A stretch of 64,000 nt of DNA. It comes from Hybos culiciformis (Eukaryota > Arthropoda > Insecta > Diptera > Hybotidae). The first letter of the stretch is position 1; every line of letters begins with the position of its first letter. A model generated the notes under the pieces. That model did no database searches and was not told the origin of the DNA. It saw only the letters and a program-made list of their open reading frames with translations. The position numbers were made by a program, and so were the translations under genes. The DNA lies in NCBI GenBank assembly GCA_964007475.1, contig OZ023275.1, forward strand, positions 31,625,619 to 31,689,618, written 5' to 3'. Of the stretch, positions 1 to 11,440 are shown one piece after another.

Positions 1-37
1 AAAAATTGAAACGAATAATTAGTTAAATTTTTTCAGT

Positions 38-1360
38 ATGAAAATTAATTTTATTGGTGTGCTTATTATAGCTTTAGCAATTGGTGCTTTTGCAGGTAAT
101 TTTTAATGGCAAAAATAAAAAAAAAATGATAGGTTCCATTGACTTAAAATTCAAATAATATAGTAATTTTATTTATTTATTATATTCTTTTTTTTCGGAA
201 ATAACCTTTTAAAGCCATAAGTGCGAAATTTAAAAATATTTTTCTGTTTAATTTAAGGTTAATTCTTGATAATTTTTGATTAAATCTTGATTATTTGGAT
301 TTGGTGTTCCAATTTAAGAGTTCCCTAATACTTTATTTTAATGAATAAAGTTCTGTATTTACAAACTTCATACACCATTCGCTCTCATAATTGATTTTTT
401 TTTAAAGCCTAACTTTCTTTATGAAACTAAGTATAATTTAGGAAAATATTTTTTTTTTTGATTTGAAGATTTATTTTTTGAATTTTTATCATATTGGCAG
501 ATAGACAACATCGACATAATGGACGAGCTTCTTTAAAGAATTATTATGATGATATCCAGCCTAGATTTGGTGGTAAAAGTAGTTTCTTGCTCAGAAAACA
601 ACAATTTGAGGAAAGCTTAGCTGATGAAGATGATGATGAAGACGACGATGATTCTGAAGACAATGACAACTCTGGACTCAAATTTAAAAATGAAAAAATC
701 ACTGATAAAATGGATGACAATACTAAGGAAAATCTAATTGGGTTTGTTCCTGTTAAGGGACAAAATGGTGACACTTATTTGATTCCACAAAGTGCTATTG
801 AATCAATTCAAATGGAATATGAAGCTGCTGGTAATACTGACGGAGCCATTTTGGTACCAGATAGTGTAGTTGAAGTCATTGGTCAGTCAACATCTAAGGA
901 TGGTGATGACGAAAATGTCGTTGTTCCGAAAGAAGCATTATCTGGTGTTGATAAAGATAGTGTCTTAGCTTTGGTTGATGATGGTTCCTCAAACGGTTTA
1001 GGTCAAAGCGTATTAGTTTTAAAAAATATTGAAAATTCAGATAATTTTAACATGAAACCAGCAAAAAAGAATAAAATTATTTATAACAATCGTCCGAAAA
1101 ATCAAAATGTCCGTAACCATGTCAGAAGGAATAATAATAACAATAACAATAACAATAACAATCGCAAAACAAATAGTATGAATCATAAATTTATGAGAAA
1201 CAAAAATTACAATCATGATAATGATCATGATAATGATGATTTCGTTGATTATGATTATTTTGAAAATTTCAATGGTAGGCGCCAAGGTAATCAAAGAGGT
1301 GTCAACAGACGACGTCAAAACCAAAACGGTAGACGTAATTTTAAGAGAAGATATAATTAA
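38..1360 (+). CDS. Secreted acidic/Asn-rich low-complexity protein, two exons (cluster gene 1)
   Basis: Exons 38-95 and 501-1360 join in phase 1 (GCAG|GT donor, GGCAG acceptor) to give 305 aa. Exon 1 encodes a clear signal peptide (residues 1-19, ending AFA before Asp20). The mature protein has a basic-aromatic motif (FLLRKQQF, near residue 50), then an Asp/Glu run (about 60-77). A central hydrophobic part follows, with three short repeats of the form hydrophobic-hydrophobic-Pro-x-x-Ser/Ala-hydrophobic (YLIPQSAI, ILVPDSVV, VVVPKEAL). The tail is Asn/Arg-rich, with an Asn run near 230-242. AATAAA lies at 1391-1396. Any TATA box would lie outside the window. I recognise no family. The signal exon plus long second exon matches its neighbours, and the 7020-7303 exon is a paralogue of its central part. 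Secretion is well supported; the function is unknown. Confidence 0.8.
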
Positions 1361-3589
1361 ATATTGTAATTTTTAGGGAATAGATTTTACAATAAACTTT
1401 CAATATAAAAATATTAAAATATTTTATGTTTTATTTACTATCTTTATTAATTAAAAAAAATGTCATGTTCATTAAAAAAAAAAAAAAAAGAAGAAATATG
1501 TAATCTTAATCAATATTTAGGGATATTATAGGGATTGTAAATTAATAATTGCTGTAATATAATAAATATGTTTACAATAAATGATTGTGATGAAAATTAG
1601 ATGTTATAAAAATAAAAAAAAAATAAAATATTAAAAAAAAAATTACATTTTTATTTTATAAAAAAGAAATTAAGGAATATTTAATTGCTGCTTACAATTT
1701 TTTTAGACGCTTGGGGAATGATATAGTCGGAAAACCACAATTAAAATATACCTTCAAATTGTTATTGACCTCAAATTCAGATTACGAAAAAAGTAGACGA
1801 CATGCATGTTCTAAGTATATATATTTTGGTATAACAAAATCAAATTAAATTTTTTGGATTTTATAAAATTAGATATTAGGAATAAGCGAGTAAGTATTCC
1901 AGCTCAACAAGTATAGTTAGATAAGAAACATTGTATGCATTTGTCATTATAAAATTATATTTTCTAATCTTATGCAATTTGTAATCTTCATAGATTATAA
2001 ACATTATTTGCGTAAACGAAAAATAAAATAATTCAGTAATACTAAACTTTTCTTTTTTAGTTTAAAAATCTTTAATTCGTATGCATTCAACAGGTTTCCT
2101 TGGTAATAAGATAATAAATACTTATCAATATGTAACCATTTTAAAAAGTCTATATTAATGGAAATGAAAATATTTATAGGATACCTATACTTATAGTAGG
2201 TAATAATTATAGTAAACATAATAATTATAGTAGACATAATTAAAAATTCTTTCTAATTTTTCAGGCCACAATTATTATTAACTCGTACACGAATTTGTCT
2301 GTCTGTATCTTTTGTACTATTTTTGACACTCTCGTAGACCCACTTTTCGTCATCACAGCGAGCTGAAATTGGCACGCAGGTTCACGTCGCGTGGCAATTG
2401 AATTTATCAAAATTTGAACCGAAAATTTCAATGGGAAACCCGGAAAAACGGGCAAAATCATTTGAAAATTTGGTACAAATTTGATCAGTGATAAATCCGT
2501 TTCAGGAAAAATGCTGAGTTTTCCGATTTTTCCGAAAAAATTTCCGGAATTTTCCGACTATTCCGGAATACTTTCTCTTCGATTGGAAACTGTCGACCAA
2601 CGTTCCAAAATTGTTTTAAAACATCTCCATGCAGCACGTAATAACAATTTCGTTAACGTGAAAAAGGCAGAAAATAAAAAATAAGTAAAAAACTTCTAAA
2701 TTTTTCTTCACACACATAGGTGGACTCAGATTTTTTGATTGGGACATTTCTCTTAAATATTCTTTCTCTTCATGAATCAAATCACTTATTACCTCTGTGT
2801 TCTTTTTCATGCGGCTTGGCCTCAGTTTTGTTTGAAAACTCGTTTTTTACTTATTTTTTTTCTGATAATTTTTATGTATCAAAGAAAATTTTATATGAAA
2901 ACTGGGATTTAAACGCGTCATCAAAATATGTTTTGAATATATTTTGGGATTTAAACGTGTCATCAAACTTTATTTTGAATTTTTATAATGAATTTATAAA
3001 TAAAATATGAGTGACAAATACAAATAAAAATAGTAAAAAAAAAAAATTGTTTGATCGTTTCATTTCTTAATCCTTATATTTTCTTTGGTAATATTTACAA
3101 ATAAAAAAAAAATTAATTAAAATGTTTGTATAGTTTCTAAGTAGATATTTGAAAAATTTTTGTTTAACTTTCTTACATGATAAAAAATTAATTAATTAAT
3201 AACTGATATTTAATTTGGAAAATTTCATACCGCACAAATATAAATAAAATTATTATGATTGAAGTTAATTTTATGATGAACCAAGAATAATTATCTTAAC
3301 TTGATCCAAAATAAGAAACTATAATAAAAAAAATATGAGAAAAATTTAGAAAATATTTTGTCTTTCTCATATTAATTAAATTACCGGTACGTGATTATCT
3401 TATAGTAGGTACTATGGGGGTTCCGTAGATCGATTCCCATTATGGTTGTTTGATGATTTTGTATTTAAATTTTCTATTATTTTTACTTTTGTATGCTAAT
3501 AAAAATTTATAAAACAAAAAATTTGCTGTAATTTTGCGTAGGTGATTTTAACTCCATAATAGTTAAATTTAATTTAGGATTTTCTTTTA
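1361..3589. other. Intergenic region with poly(A) signal and an old repeat-like patch
   Basis: No convincing gene. The first 40 bp hold the poly(A) signal of the upstream gene. A patch at about 2260-2680 is less AT-rich than its surroundings and contains clustered TTTTCCGA/TTCCGG words (2515-2570) and a GTCTGTCTGTAT word. It looks like decayed mobile DNA, but I could not define its ends. Open frames here are short and have no coding character. Confidence 0.4.
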
Positions 3590-3597
3590 TATAAAAA
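3590..3597 (+). promoter_or_regulatory. TATA box of cluster gene 2
   Basis: TATAAAAA lies 139 bp before the ATG at 3729, at a distance comparable to the TATA boxes of the other cluster genes. Confidence 0.5.
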
Positions 3598-3728
3598 CAT
3601 AATCATTTATACTCATCCAATCATTTCATAATTGTTGTTTAAGAAGAAATTTTTATTGAATTTATTTTATTTCTTGTAAGAATATTAATTTTTTATTTAA
3701 TTGAAATTAAATAAACTTAGAAGATATT

Positions 3729-5173
3729 ATGAAAGCAGTAGCTGTAGCTTTAATTTTTTTATTTTTTAAAATTCTAGAAGGAAGTCAAGGTATGTAAAAA
3801 AAATTTCAATAAATAAGGTCGTTAAAAATAATATTATTTCAGTAAATCTAGAAGAATATTATGTATCAGTGACATGGTATGAGAGAGAAGTTTTTATGTT
3901 TAAGAAAATAAACAAAAATTCAGAAGAATTGAAATATTTTTAATAAATTTCGCTGAAGTTGCAAAGACTCTCAGTGGGAATTTTCCAAAATATAAATTTA
4001 TTGTTTAAAGATGTAGTCAAGAAGTTCTGGCTGTCGCAATTCAAACAAAACTTCTTCTATACGCGATTGTTTTATTCAATATATTTTGAATTTTTGTATG
4101 TCTTAATTTAGGACTAACTAAATATTTCAGCTGAACCTGTAAAATTTATTGGTAATGATATCAGGATAGATGAAAATTCATATTCAAAACACAATAAATC
4201 ACTTTCACATATTATCAAGAATTCAAGTCAACTAAGGCGATTAAACGATAGTTCAATAATAAGGGAAATTTTTAAAACAAATCGTAGAGAAAATAAAGAA
4301 AAAGAAGTGAAAAAAATTTTAACTGAAAATAATAAATTAAATAGAAAAGGAAAATATATTGCTAATAATTATAGAGATCCATATTTTGGTTATCTTGATA
4401 GTTATCAAATAAATGATATAATTGAAAATGTTTATAAAAAAGAATTAATAAATGATCCTAATAGTGAATATGTTGAAATTTATTCGAGTAACGGCCAAAA
4501 TTATAAACCAAAAGATAACAGAATTCGAATACAGAATAAAAATGAAAATATTGAAACAATTTTAAGTTCATCAGATGATTATGGCAATGATGATTTTGGT
4601 GCTGATGAAGATAATATAATAAAACAATTTTATAAAAAAGAATTAATAAATGATCCTAATAGTGAATATACCGAAATTTATTCTAGTAATGGCCAACATT
4701 ATAAACCAGAAGAACATAGAATTCGAATACAGAATAAAAATGAGAATATTGAAACACTTTTAAGTGCGTCAGCTGATTACGGCAATGATGATTTTGGTAC
4801 AGAAGAAGATGAAAATGAAATTGTACACAATAATTTTAATGCTAATGATAGTATTTTTAATCCAAACGACAATGACGAATGTACACAAAAAATAAGTGAA
4901 CTTGATAGTCAAATTGCTCGACAAATAGAATCTATTCAAATTTTAGAATCACAAAGAAATGAATTAAGACAAATAATAAAAGATCAAGAACGTCAAAGAA
5001 TTTTATTATATTTATATGAATTAGATAAGCAAAATAAAAAAAGTGAACATGATCAGAGAATAGAAAGAGGAAAATTTCAAAATTTTAATAAAATTCATAA
5101 TAATCAAAGAAGAAAATATCAAAATAACTATTACGGTCGCAGTTCAAATGAATGGAATTTGAGTAGAAATTAA
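3729..5173 (+). CDS. Secreted protein with internal 60-residue duplication and coiled coil, two exons (cluster gene 2)
   Basis: Exons 3729-3789 and 4131-5173 join in phase 1 and give 367 aa. Exon 1 is a signal peptide (hydrophobic residues 3-16, then EGSQ). The mature protein starts AEPVKF and is rich in Asn, Lys and Ile. Two direct repeats of about 60 residues (about 122-181 and 188-247, coded by 4433-4612 and 4631-4810) share KKELINDPNSEY, EIYSSNGQ, YKP, RIRIQNKNENIET and an acidic DYGNDDFG end. Residues about 270-315 form a Gln/Glu/Leu helix likely to be a coiled coil. The C terminus is basic and Asn-rich. AATAAA lies at 5196-5201. An alternative terminal exon (3843-3943) is possible. Its size, signal exon and intron phase fit the cluster. 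I recognise no domain. Confidence 0.78.
4433..4810 (+). repeat. In-frame tandem duplication inside cluster gene 2
   Basis: Two units of about 180 bp (4433-4612, 4631-4810), separated by 18 bp, share long identical stretches at both DNA and protein level. A run of about 38 identical bases encodes KKELINDPNSEY in both. The near-identity of synonymous sites points to a fairly recent duplication or to gene conversion between the units. Confidence 0.85.
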
Positions 5174-5834
5174 TTGAAAAATTTATTAAAAACTAAATAA
5201 AATATAATAATTTAAGTTTATTAAAATATAAAAAATTAAGCAAATTATAAAGGATAAAATAATAATTACAAAAATATTATTTTATACGATAGTATGCATA
5301 GTATGGTCCCGTATGCAGGTATTGGGAATAAAGTAGGGAATTTTTAGTAGTCGTCATTATTTGTATATTATTATTTTAGTTTCGCATCATTTCATTCTGT
5401 AATTTTGGATTTTTGTTTTAATAATAAGTTCAAAATAATAAAATAAAATGAACTGTTTTCTTCATTCGTCAATATATTTTGTTTCCAATTTGGGAACTTC
5501 TTTAAGACTATATAGATACTCTAAATAAGATTGGTTACTTTTCTCAAAATTTGTTAAGATATAAATAATGCATTAAAAGCATAAAAATACATTAAAAAAC
5601 AATGTCACACTTTCCGTTTTATGTATATATAAAAATTTTATTTATATGTTTTAATGACCCTGATAGGTTAGAATTTGAAGTGGTTAAAAATTATTAAAAA
5701 AAATTATTATTTGTATGTTTTAATTACCCTGAAAGGTTAAAACTTGATGTGGTTAAAGAAAAATAATTGGGCTAAAAAACCATTTATTATAATACCAACT
5801 AGGTTTAAATACGATACTTTCACTAAAATTTTGT
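5174..5834. other. Intergenic spacer with poly(A) signal and a degenerate two-copy repeat
   Basis: It contains the gene-2 poly(A) signal. Two degenerate copies of a roughly 43-bp unit follow (about 5646-5690 and 5715-5757), each with TATGTTTTAAT, ACCCTGA, AGGTTA and GTGGTTAAA. No coding sequence is seen. Confidence 0.45.
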
Positions 5835-5842
5835 GTTCCAAT

Positions 5843-6377
5843 CAGAGCTTCGAACCGGAACCGAACCGAAAACCGAAAACCGGAAAAAACCGTAATTTAT
5901 GACCAAACCGTAATCGTAACCGAACCCAAATATTCTAATACAAAAAACCGCAACCTTAACCGGAACGAAATTTCATTTCGGTTTTTTTTCGTTCCTTTAT
6001 CGTTCCTTAAACAAGATAAAAAATAAAAAAATTTAACACAAAATTTCTATTTTTTTTATGTTTGAATTTGAATGAAAAATTTATATTTTGATTTGTGTTA
6101 CATATATGTATGTGTGTTTTTATTTTTAATATAGGAAATATTTTTATTGCACAAAAGTTTCAACTCCATTTCTTTTTGCAATTAACGGACAAGCACAAAA
6201 AGTGCTACTCAAAAAAAAATTTTAAAGGAAAAAAAACCGGTTTTCAACCAAAAAAAAAAATTGAACCGTAACCGGAACGAAATTTAAATTTTCAAAACCG
6301 AAACGTAACCCGAAACGATAAAATTTTAAGAACGAAACCGAAAATCGGAAGAAAATAAATTGCGGTTCGAAGCTCTG
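5843..6377. mobile_element. hAT-type MITE with perfect 8-bp target duplication
   Basis: A 535-bp element with perfect 15-bp terminal inverted repeats (CAGAGCTTCGAACCG at the left end, its complement at the right). It is flanked by the identical 8-bp duplication GTTCCAAT (5835-5842 and 6378-6385). CAG-starting ends plus an 8-bp duplication are the hallmark of hAT elements. The interior is built of GAACCG/CGGTTT-like words on both strands and has no open frame, so it is non-autonomous. It lies just upstream of the orphan exon at 7020. Confidence 0.88.
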
Positions 6378-6679
6378 GTTCCAATATTAAATTCACATTC
6401 TATAATGCAATGAATAGTTTATGAAGTTTGATGAAGTATTGGGCCATAGTATTGGATAATTACAGACTAAAAAAACTTTAATTATTCGTTAATTATTCGT
6501 TTAACTAAAAAAAAATTAATTATTCGTTGAGATTATACTTTGAAATTCATTATCCAAATTTTCATATTGCATTAGATTTATTATTTTCAAGTCAATTTTT
6601 TCGTTCCGATTATTACGATCTCTTAAATAAACTATACAATTGTAACATCAGTTATATTTTAATATTACGTTTACAACAG

Positions 6680-6965
6680 AATTTTTGAGTAAATAGGTTA
6701 ATAAAAACACTGACATAAATTATACCTCAATTAATATATTTATTGTAAAATGTAAATTATGCTAGGAAATGTAATGATTTTTGTTTGTCAATAGGTACTC
6801 AAGTAACATTCTAATGGTCTGGTACTGAAAAATTTCTCCTCCCAAATTATTTTCAGTTAGCCAGCTACTTTGTAAGTAAACCGAAATTGCGTTAAAAGAA
6901 ACAAAATTATGATCAGAAAATACTAAAATTTTTCATAATTTTTTCCTGCTTTTTATCTTGAAAAT
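6680..6965 (+). repeat. 286-bp duplicated repeat, copy A
   Basis: Same length as 8521-8806, with only one difference that I could see by eye (aaattgcg against aaatttcg). It ends 55 bp before the acceptor of the orphan exon at 7020. The termini show only a weak inverted similarity, so it may be a recent transposition or a segmental duplication. Confidence 0.85.
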
Positions 6966-7019
6966 AATATTTTAAATTCTAAATGATTGTACATTCTATT
7001 TTTTTTTATGTAATTTCAG

Positions 7020-7303
7020 ATGTAAATGTTAAGAAAAAAATTATGGAAAACAATGATAACACGGAGGACATATTTAATTCTAATGACTCTGACAAATATA
7101 TTTTTGGCTTAGGAACAAAATTTTCTAATTTAGCTATTTTGACGCCAGGTGATTTAACTATTTTAAAAAAAGCTAATATTCCGGCAAGACATATAATTGG
7201 ATATGTGCCGTCGAATACTATTAATGGTAAAGCCGTTGTTTTACCTGCAGGTTCAGTTCGAGTTCAAGAAAAAATTATAACAGGAATCGAAGATGTGGAC
7301 TAA
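7020..7303 (+). pseudogene. Orphan second exon related to cluster gene 1 (no signal exon found)
   Basis: An open exon follows a good acceptor (TAATTTCAG) and reads in the same phase (a split Asp codon) as the second exons of the cluster, to a stop at 7301-7303. It encodes about 94 residues. It begins DVNVKKKIMENND, turns acidic, then has HIIGYVPSN and AVVLPAGSV, matching LIGFVPVKG and YLIPQSAI of cluster gene 1. An ATG at 6983 lies before the acceptor but gives a poor signal sequence. I searched 5200-7000 for a short ATG...G|GT signal exon and found none. It may be a truncated paralogue, or its first exon may have been displaced by the repeats upstream. The homology is clear; the functional status is not. 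Confidence 0.55.
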
Positions 7304-8520
7304 TATATTACTAGCTATACTATTATTTTATTTAATAATTATGTAAATCATAAATTTTTATAATATTTATTTCAATAATAATTTAAATTATTTTAATAAG
7401 AAAATGATACTTCTGTTTCTTATTATTAATATGTTTTTCATTTAAAATGTTAAAAAATGAAAAAAATATATGTATATGTATACTGAATTAAGCCCACAAT
7501 TGACAGTAGAAAAGGCTGAATTTTTGGACGGCATTAGGGTGCAATATAAGTCCATTTATGTTAAAGTAGTCGTATTTAAAAATAATAAATATTTTTTTAA
7601 ATATGTCAGTTTTAATAATATTTTATAAATCTGTTCGTGATGTTTTTAGAATATCCAATATTCTTTAACATCTAACTTTATTTATTCATGACGAAATCTA
7701 TAAAAGAAAGGAATAAATTTAGCAAAAACATAAAAACAATAAAAATTGATACAAAAGTTAGAAAATAGAAAATTAAAAAATTTCATACGTTAAAATTATA
7801 CAAAAATTTTAATAACTTTAGGTTCATTGGCTTTGAGGTTTATGCGAAACCATTGTTCTGACACAAATTTTATTAACGGTTTATTAATAAATTAATTTTA
7901 AATGAATAATTTATGTTAAGATAAAGTTTTTTACCGTTTAAAAAGCATACATAAATTTGATATTTTAGATTTTTTTGTAAAAATATTGATTGATATTTAC
8001 ATCAAAAAAAAAATTTAATAAATATCATTTAATAATTAAAAATTGTATATAGTTCTAGGATTATATGATCAAAAGCCTATAAAATTATGAAGGTATCATA
8101 AAAAAAAGAATCTTGATTGATTACAAAATATAGACTCTTGAACGAAAAGAAAATTCTTTTGGAAAAAATTAAAAGCAAATCTTAAATGCAAATAAAACTT
8201 TTACAATATTATCCTTACTATAAAAAGAAGTTAGTTCAGTTCGTAGACAATTCGTAATAAATAGAAGATATGAGGGTTATATTTAAGCCCAGCATATTCA
8301 AAATGTGGAAAACTATATTTGAGTTTCTGTAATTTTGAGAGAATGTACATTCAAATATATTAATTTATTCAATAATAATTAATATTTTTTTTAATAACAA
8401 TACAATATAAATGGATTATATCATTCTAGGTCGATGATGTACATTTTCAAATTCTTCTTGTAACACGGTTTGCACCTCCCCGTTTCCTTTGAACACAATT
8501 TGCTGCTAAAATTTTTTGTT
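7304..8520. other. Intergenic, nothing recognised
   Basis: Very AT-rich sequence with only short open frames. I see no exon, RNA gene or mobile-element end. Confidence 0.4.
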
Positions 8521-8806
8521 AATTTTTGAGTAAATAGGTTAATAAAAACACTGACATAAATTATACCTCAATTAATATATTTATTGTAAAATGTAAATTA
8601 TGCTAGGAAATGTAATGATTTTTGTTTGTCAATAGGTACTCAAGTAACATTCTAATGGTCTGGTACTGAAAAATTTCTCCTCCCAAATTATTTTCAGTTA
8701 GCCAGCTACTTTGTAAGTAAACCGAAATTTCGTTAAAAGAAACAAAATTATGATCAGAAAATACTAAAATTTTTCATAATTTTTTCCTGCTTTTTATCTT
8801 GAAAAT
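8521..8806 (+). repeat. 286-bp duplicated repeat, copy B
   Basis: Second copy of the repeat at 6680-6965, in direct orientation 1.84 kb downstream and nearly identical. Flanks differ on both sides (GTTAA before, TTTGCCC after), so the unit is bounded exactly by these coordinates. Confidence 0.85.
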
Positions 8807-8849
8807 TTTGCCCACTGGCAAATAAAAAGGATAAAATGGGCTTCTTCTG

Positions 8850-9290
8850 ATAGAAAAGTGCTTCTCAAACTTTTTATGTTGTTTGTGGCCCCTTAAATTT
8901 TGAAATAAAATTATACGGCTTCCCACAAAATATACTATTTTTATTAATATTAAATCTTAAAACATCGGAAGCTTTATTTCGGAAATGGTTAAAAAAGGTT
9001 GATATTATTTTTTTATGTTGTCTTCAAAACATTTTATTTGTGATAGATTATAATCTGTCGTCTTATCCAAAGTTCTGAAAGGATTTTTCAAACCTTAGGA
9101 AATAATCTGATATAATATCTATTAGTTCCTCTTTTCAGCTACCGAAACAATATGTTTTTCAGTTTTTATGCAATTTTTTTTCAGTTATTAAATACCTATA
9201 ATATCAATGCACATTTATTTTTTTCGAAACTTTTCACGGCCCACAAAGAAGCCGTGTCTCCTAGCTTGAGAAATACTATCCTAGTGAGTA
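8850..9290. mobile_element. Probable hAT-like relic
   Basis: The left end reads AGTGCTTCTCAAAC and the right end, complemented, reads AGTATTTCTCAAGC. Internal GTTTGTGGCCCC and GGCCCACAAAG words are also inverted. Ends of this type are common in hAT non-autonomous elements. I could not find a convincing 8-bp target duplication. The open frame at 9152-9352 lies inside and is not a gene. Confidence 0.4.
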
Positions 9291-9601
9291 AAATATTTAC
9301 GAATCACAATATAATGAAATGCTTATACAACTCTTGCTTAAGTATGGTGTAGGTACAAAACATAATGGTATGAACATAAATTTCAGATTAGAATATATTA
9401 AAATAAAATTTTGTGATAACATTTTTTTAAGAATTTTTTTTTTTGCAATTCATTTTTAATGTAAACAAAAACATAAAATATATGTATATTTTTGTTTTTA
9501 ACCAGTAAGATAAAAAATTAATATGCACATTAACGTTTCAAATATTTTTTTTATTAGATTTTTAATTAGGTCAGTTCTATTCGTTTCTTAAGCAAAAAGT
9601 A

Positions 9602-9609
9602 TATAAATA
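9602..9609 (+). promoter_or_regulatory. TATA box of cluster gene 4
   Basis: TATAAATA lies 172 bp before the ATG at 9774. Downstream are two CTCACTG words (9651-9680) and a TCAGTGAG, recalling the TCACTCGTGAGTGAGTG sequence downstream of the TATA box of the gene at 14581. Confidence 0.5.
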
Positions 9610-9773
9610 TTGATAAAAATTTTTGGAAATACTCAATTACATTTTTTTACTCACTGACAGTAGTATATCAACTCACTGGATATCAGTGAGTTTTAAATTA
9701 AATTTAATTGTAACGAAAATATAGTTTTAATATAAAAAAAAAAATTAATAATAGTAAAACTGGCCAAAAGGAT

Positions 9774-11440
9774 ATGAAAATATTTAATATATGCCTAGCA
9801 GTTTTTCTGCTATTGGCAACTTCATACGCTGAAGATTCTGGTAAAATAAGATTTTTATTCAGTTTTTTTGTTTTTTTTTATTTATAATTTTTATTGAAAA
9901 TTATTAGGATTATGAGAAAAAAAATTCCATTTTTCATATAAAAAAAAATATGAAAAATTATAAAAACTTTGGAGATTTTCACAATTAAATTTTATTTATT
10001 TTATAATTTTTAGGCGATGATAATTTTCCAGCTGAAGGAAATAATCTTAAATCAGAACATGTAAATGTACGCGAAGCTCGCCAAAATAGAATTTTCAGAA
10101 GGAGATATGAGGACAATGATGATACTGATGATTTTGCCCCAAGACAAAATTTTGATATGAATTCGCTTATGAATTCAAACAAGAAACACCCACCAGCGCC
10201 AGCACCAGCACCAGGAACAACAACAACAACAACAACAACATCACCACCTCCAACATCTCCTATTTATACCACTATCACAACACCAACAAATACAGATACA
10301 GCAACTACAGTAATAACAACAACACCAACGCCAACATCACCAACGACAACGTCTCCAACGACAACGTCTCCAACATCGCCAACGACAACGTCTCCGACTT
10401 CGCCGTCAGGAGCACCGGACGAAAATGGCGACATTGAACAATTTGGAGGGGAGATTCTAGAAGATCCAGCAAGTGACGATGAAGATGATGATTCTGAACA
10501 ATTACTTCAACCGATGGAGAACGATGATGACGCAGAATATTCAGTCAGGTCCTCTGGAGGTCAATTACTGAATAATAAATTAAAATCTCGTCCAAATAAT
10601 GATAATTCTTATTACCAGAGATACGAAAATTTTAATGATAATGATGAACAATTGAATAACCATGATCTCTCAGAGTTTTTGGACAATAACGACGACTTTG
10701 ATGAAGATGGCTCTCTTAAACAATATGGTTATGAACGTGATTTTGATTCTAATGAAATTGAAAATGATGATGAAGATGACGATGATCGTAATAGTAATGA
10801 TAATGATGAGGACGATATTAACGAAGAATTTGACAACTCTTTGGTAGATCGACGAGCTTCTAAACGTGTAAAAAATACTAGAAAACAGCAACAAGCTATC
10901 AAAAGACTACAATTACAACAAGAGGTATTAAGACGCGATATGCGTAACAGATTGCGAAAACAAGTGGAGCAAGAAAACTCTTATCGTAAAAGGCTAGCAA
11001 TTTATTATAAGAGGAAATCTAGACTTTCGAAATCTCGTCGAAAGATGTCTTCCCAGCGTCAAAGATTAGCCGAACTAAGGAAAAGGCAACTGCAATATAT
11101 TCGGAACAGCCATAGAAAACGAATTAATTCAATCATGCGTAGTAGACGTCGCAGAGCAAAACGTCAAAAACATCTGAGACGAAAAAGTCAAAAAAAAAGG
11201 CGAAAATTAAAAAGCAGAAACAAGAAAAAACTACGAGCGAAACGAAGGCGTAATAAGAAACGTCAAAAAAGACTACGTCGCTTACAAAAACGAAAAACAC
11301 TACGCCAAAGAAAAAATCGTCGACAACGATTATCTCACAAACGTAAAACCAAGAAACAGCGTCGTAAACTAAAAAAGAAATTAAAACGCAAACAACAACG
11401 CCGCAAACGTCGTCGTAATCGTCGTAATCGTAGAGGCTAG
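9774..11440 (+). CDS. Secreted block protein: Thr/Pro mucin-like, acidic, then Arg/Lys-rich tail (cluster gene 4)
   Basis: Exons 9774-9840 and 10014-11440 join in phase 1 and give 497 aa. Residues 1-19 are a signal peptide (AVFLLLATSYA). The mature N terminus has VREARQNRIFRRRY, containing an RxxR site. Residues about 80-155 are nearly all Thr, Pro and Ser and are expected to carry mucin-type O-glycans. Residues about 155-300 are strongly acidic with Asp/Glu/Asn runs. Residues about 302-497 are mostly Arg and Lys, starting as a Gln/Leu/Arg helix (QQQAIKRLQLQQ) and ending RRNRRNRRG. AATAAA signals lie near 11496-11512. The closest relative is the gene at 14581. The opposite charges of the blocks suggest electrostatic self-association. 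I recognise no enzyme or known domain. Confidence 0.82.

Noticed and set aside
544..774. Minus-strand open frame rich in Ser
   Set aside because: Antisense shadow of the Asp/Glu run of cluster gene 1.
2720..3010. 96-residue frame with a repeated DLN-SS motif
   Set aside because: Small local DNA repeat (GGGATTTAAACG), no signal peptide, no splice context; considered chance.
6983..7019. ATG at 6983 as the start of the orphan exon protein
   Set aside because: It lies upstream of a good splice acceptor and the resulting N terminus is a weak signal sequence; the homologous part starts after the acceptor.
10662..10894. Met/Ile-rich frames on both strands
   Set aside because: Out-of-frame readings of the GAT/AAT repeats in the acidic block of cluster gene 4.
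11000..11440. Arg/Lys tail as evidence of a protamine or histone-like nuclear protein
   Set aside because: The same polypeptide has a clear signal peptide and a mucin-like block, favouring secretion; kept only as an alternative.
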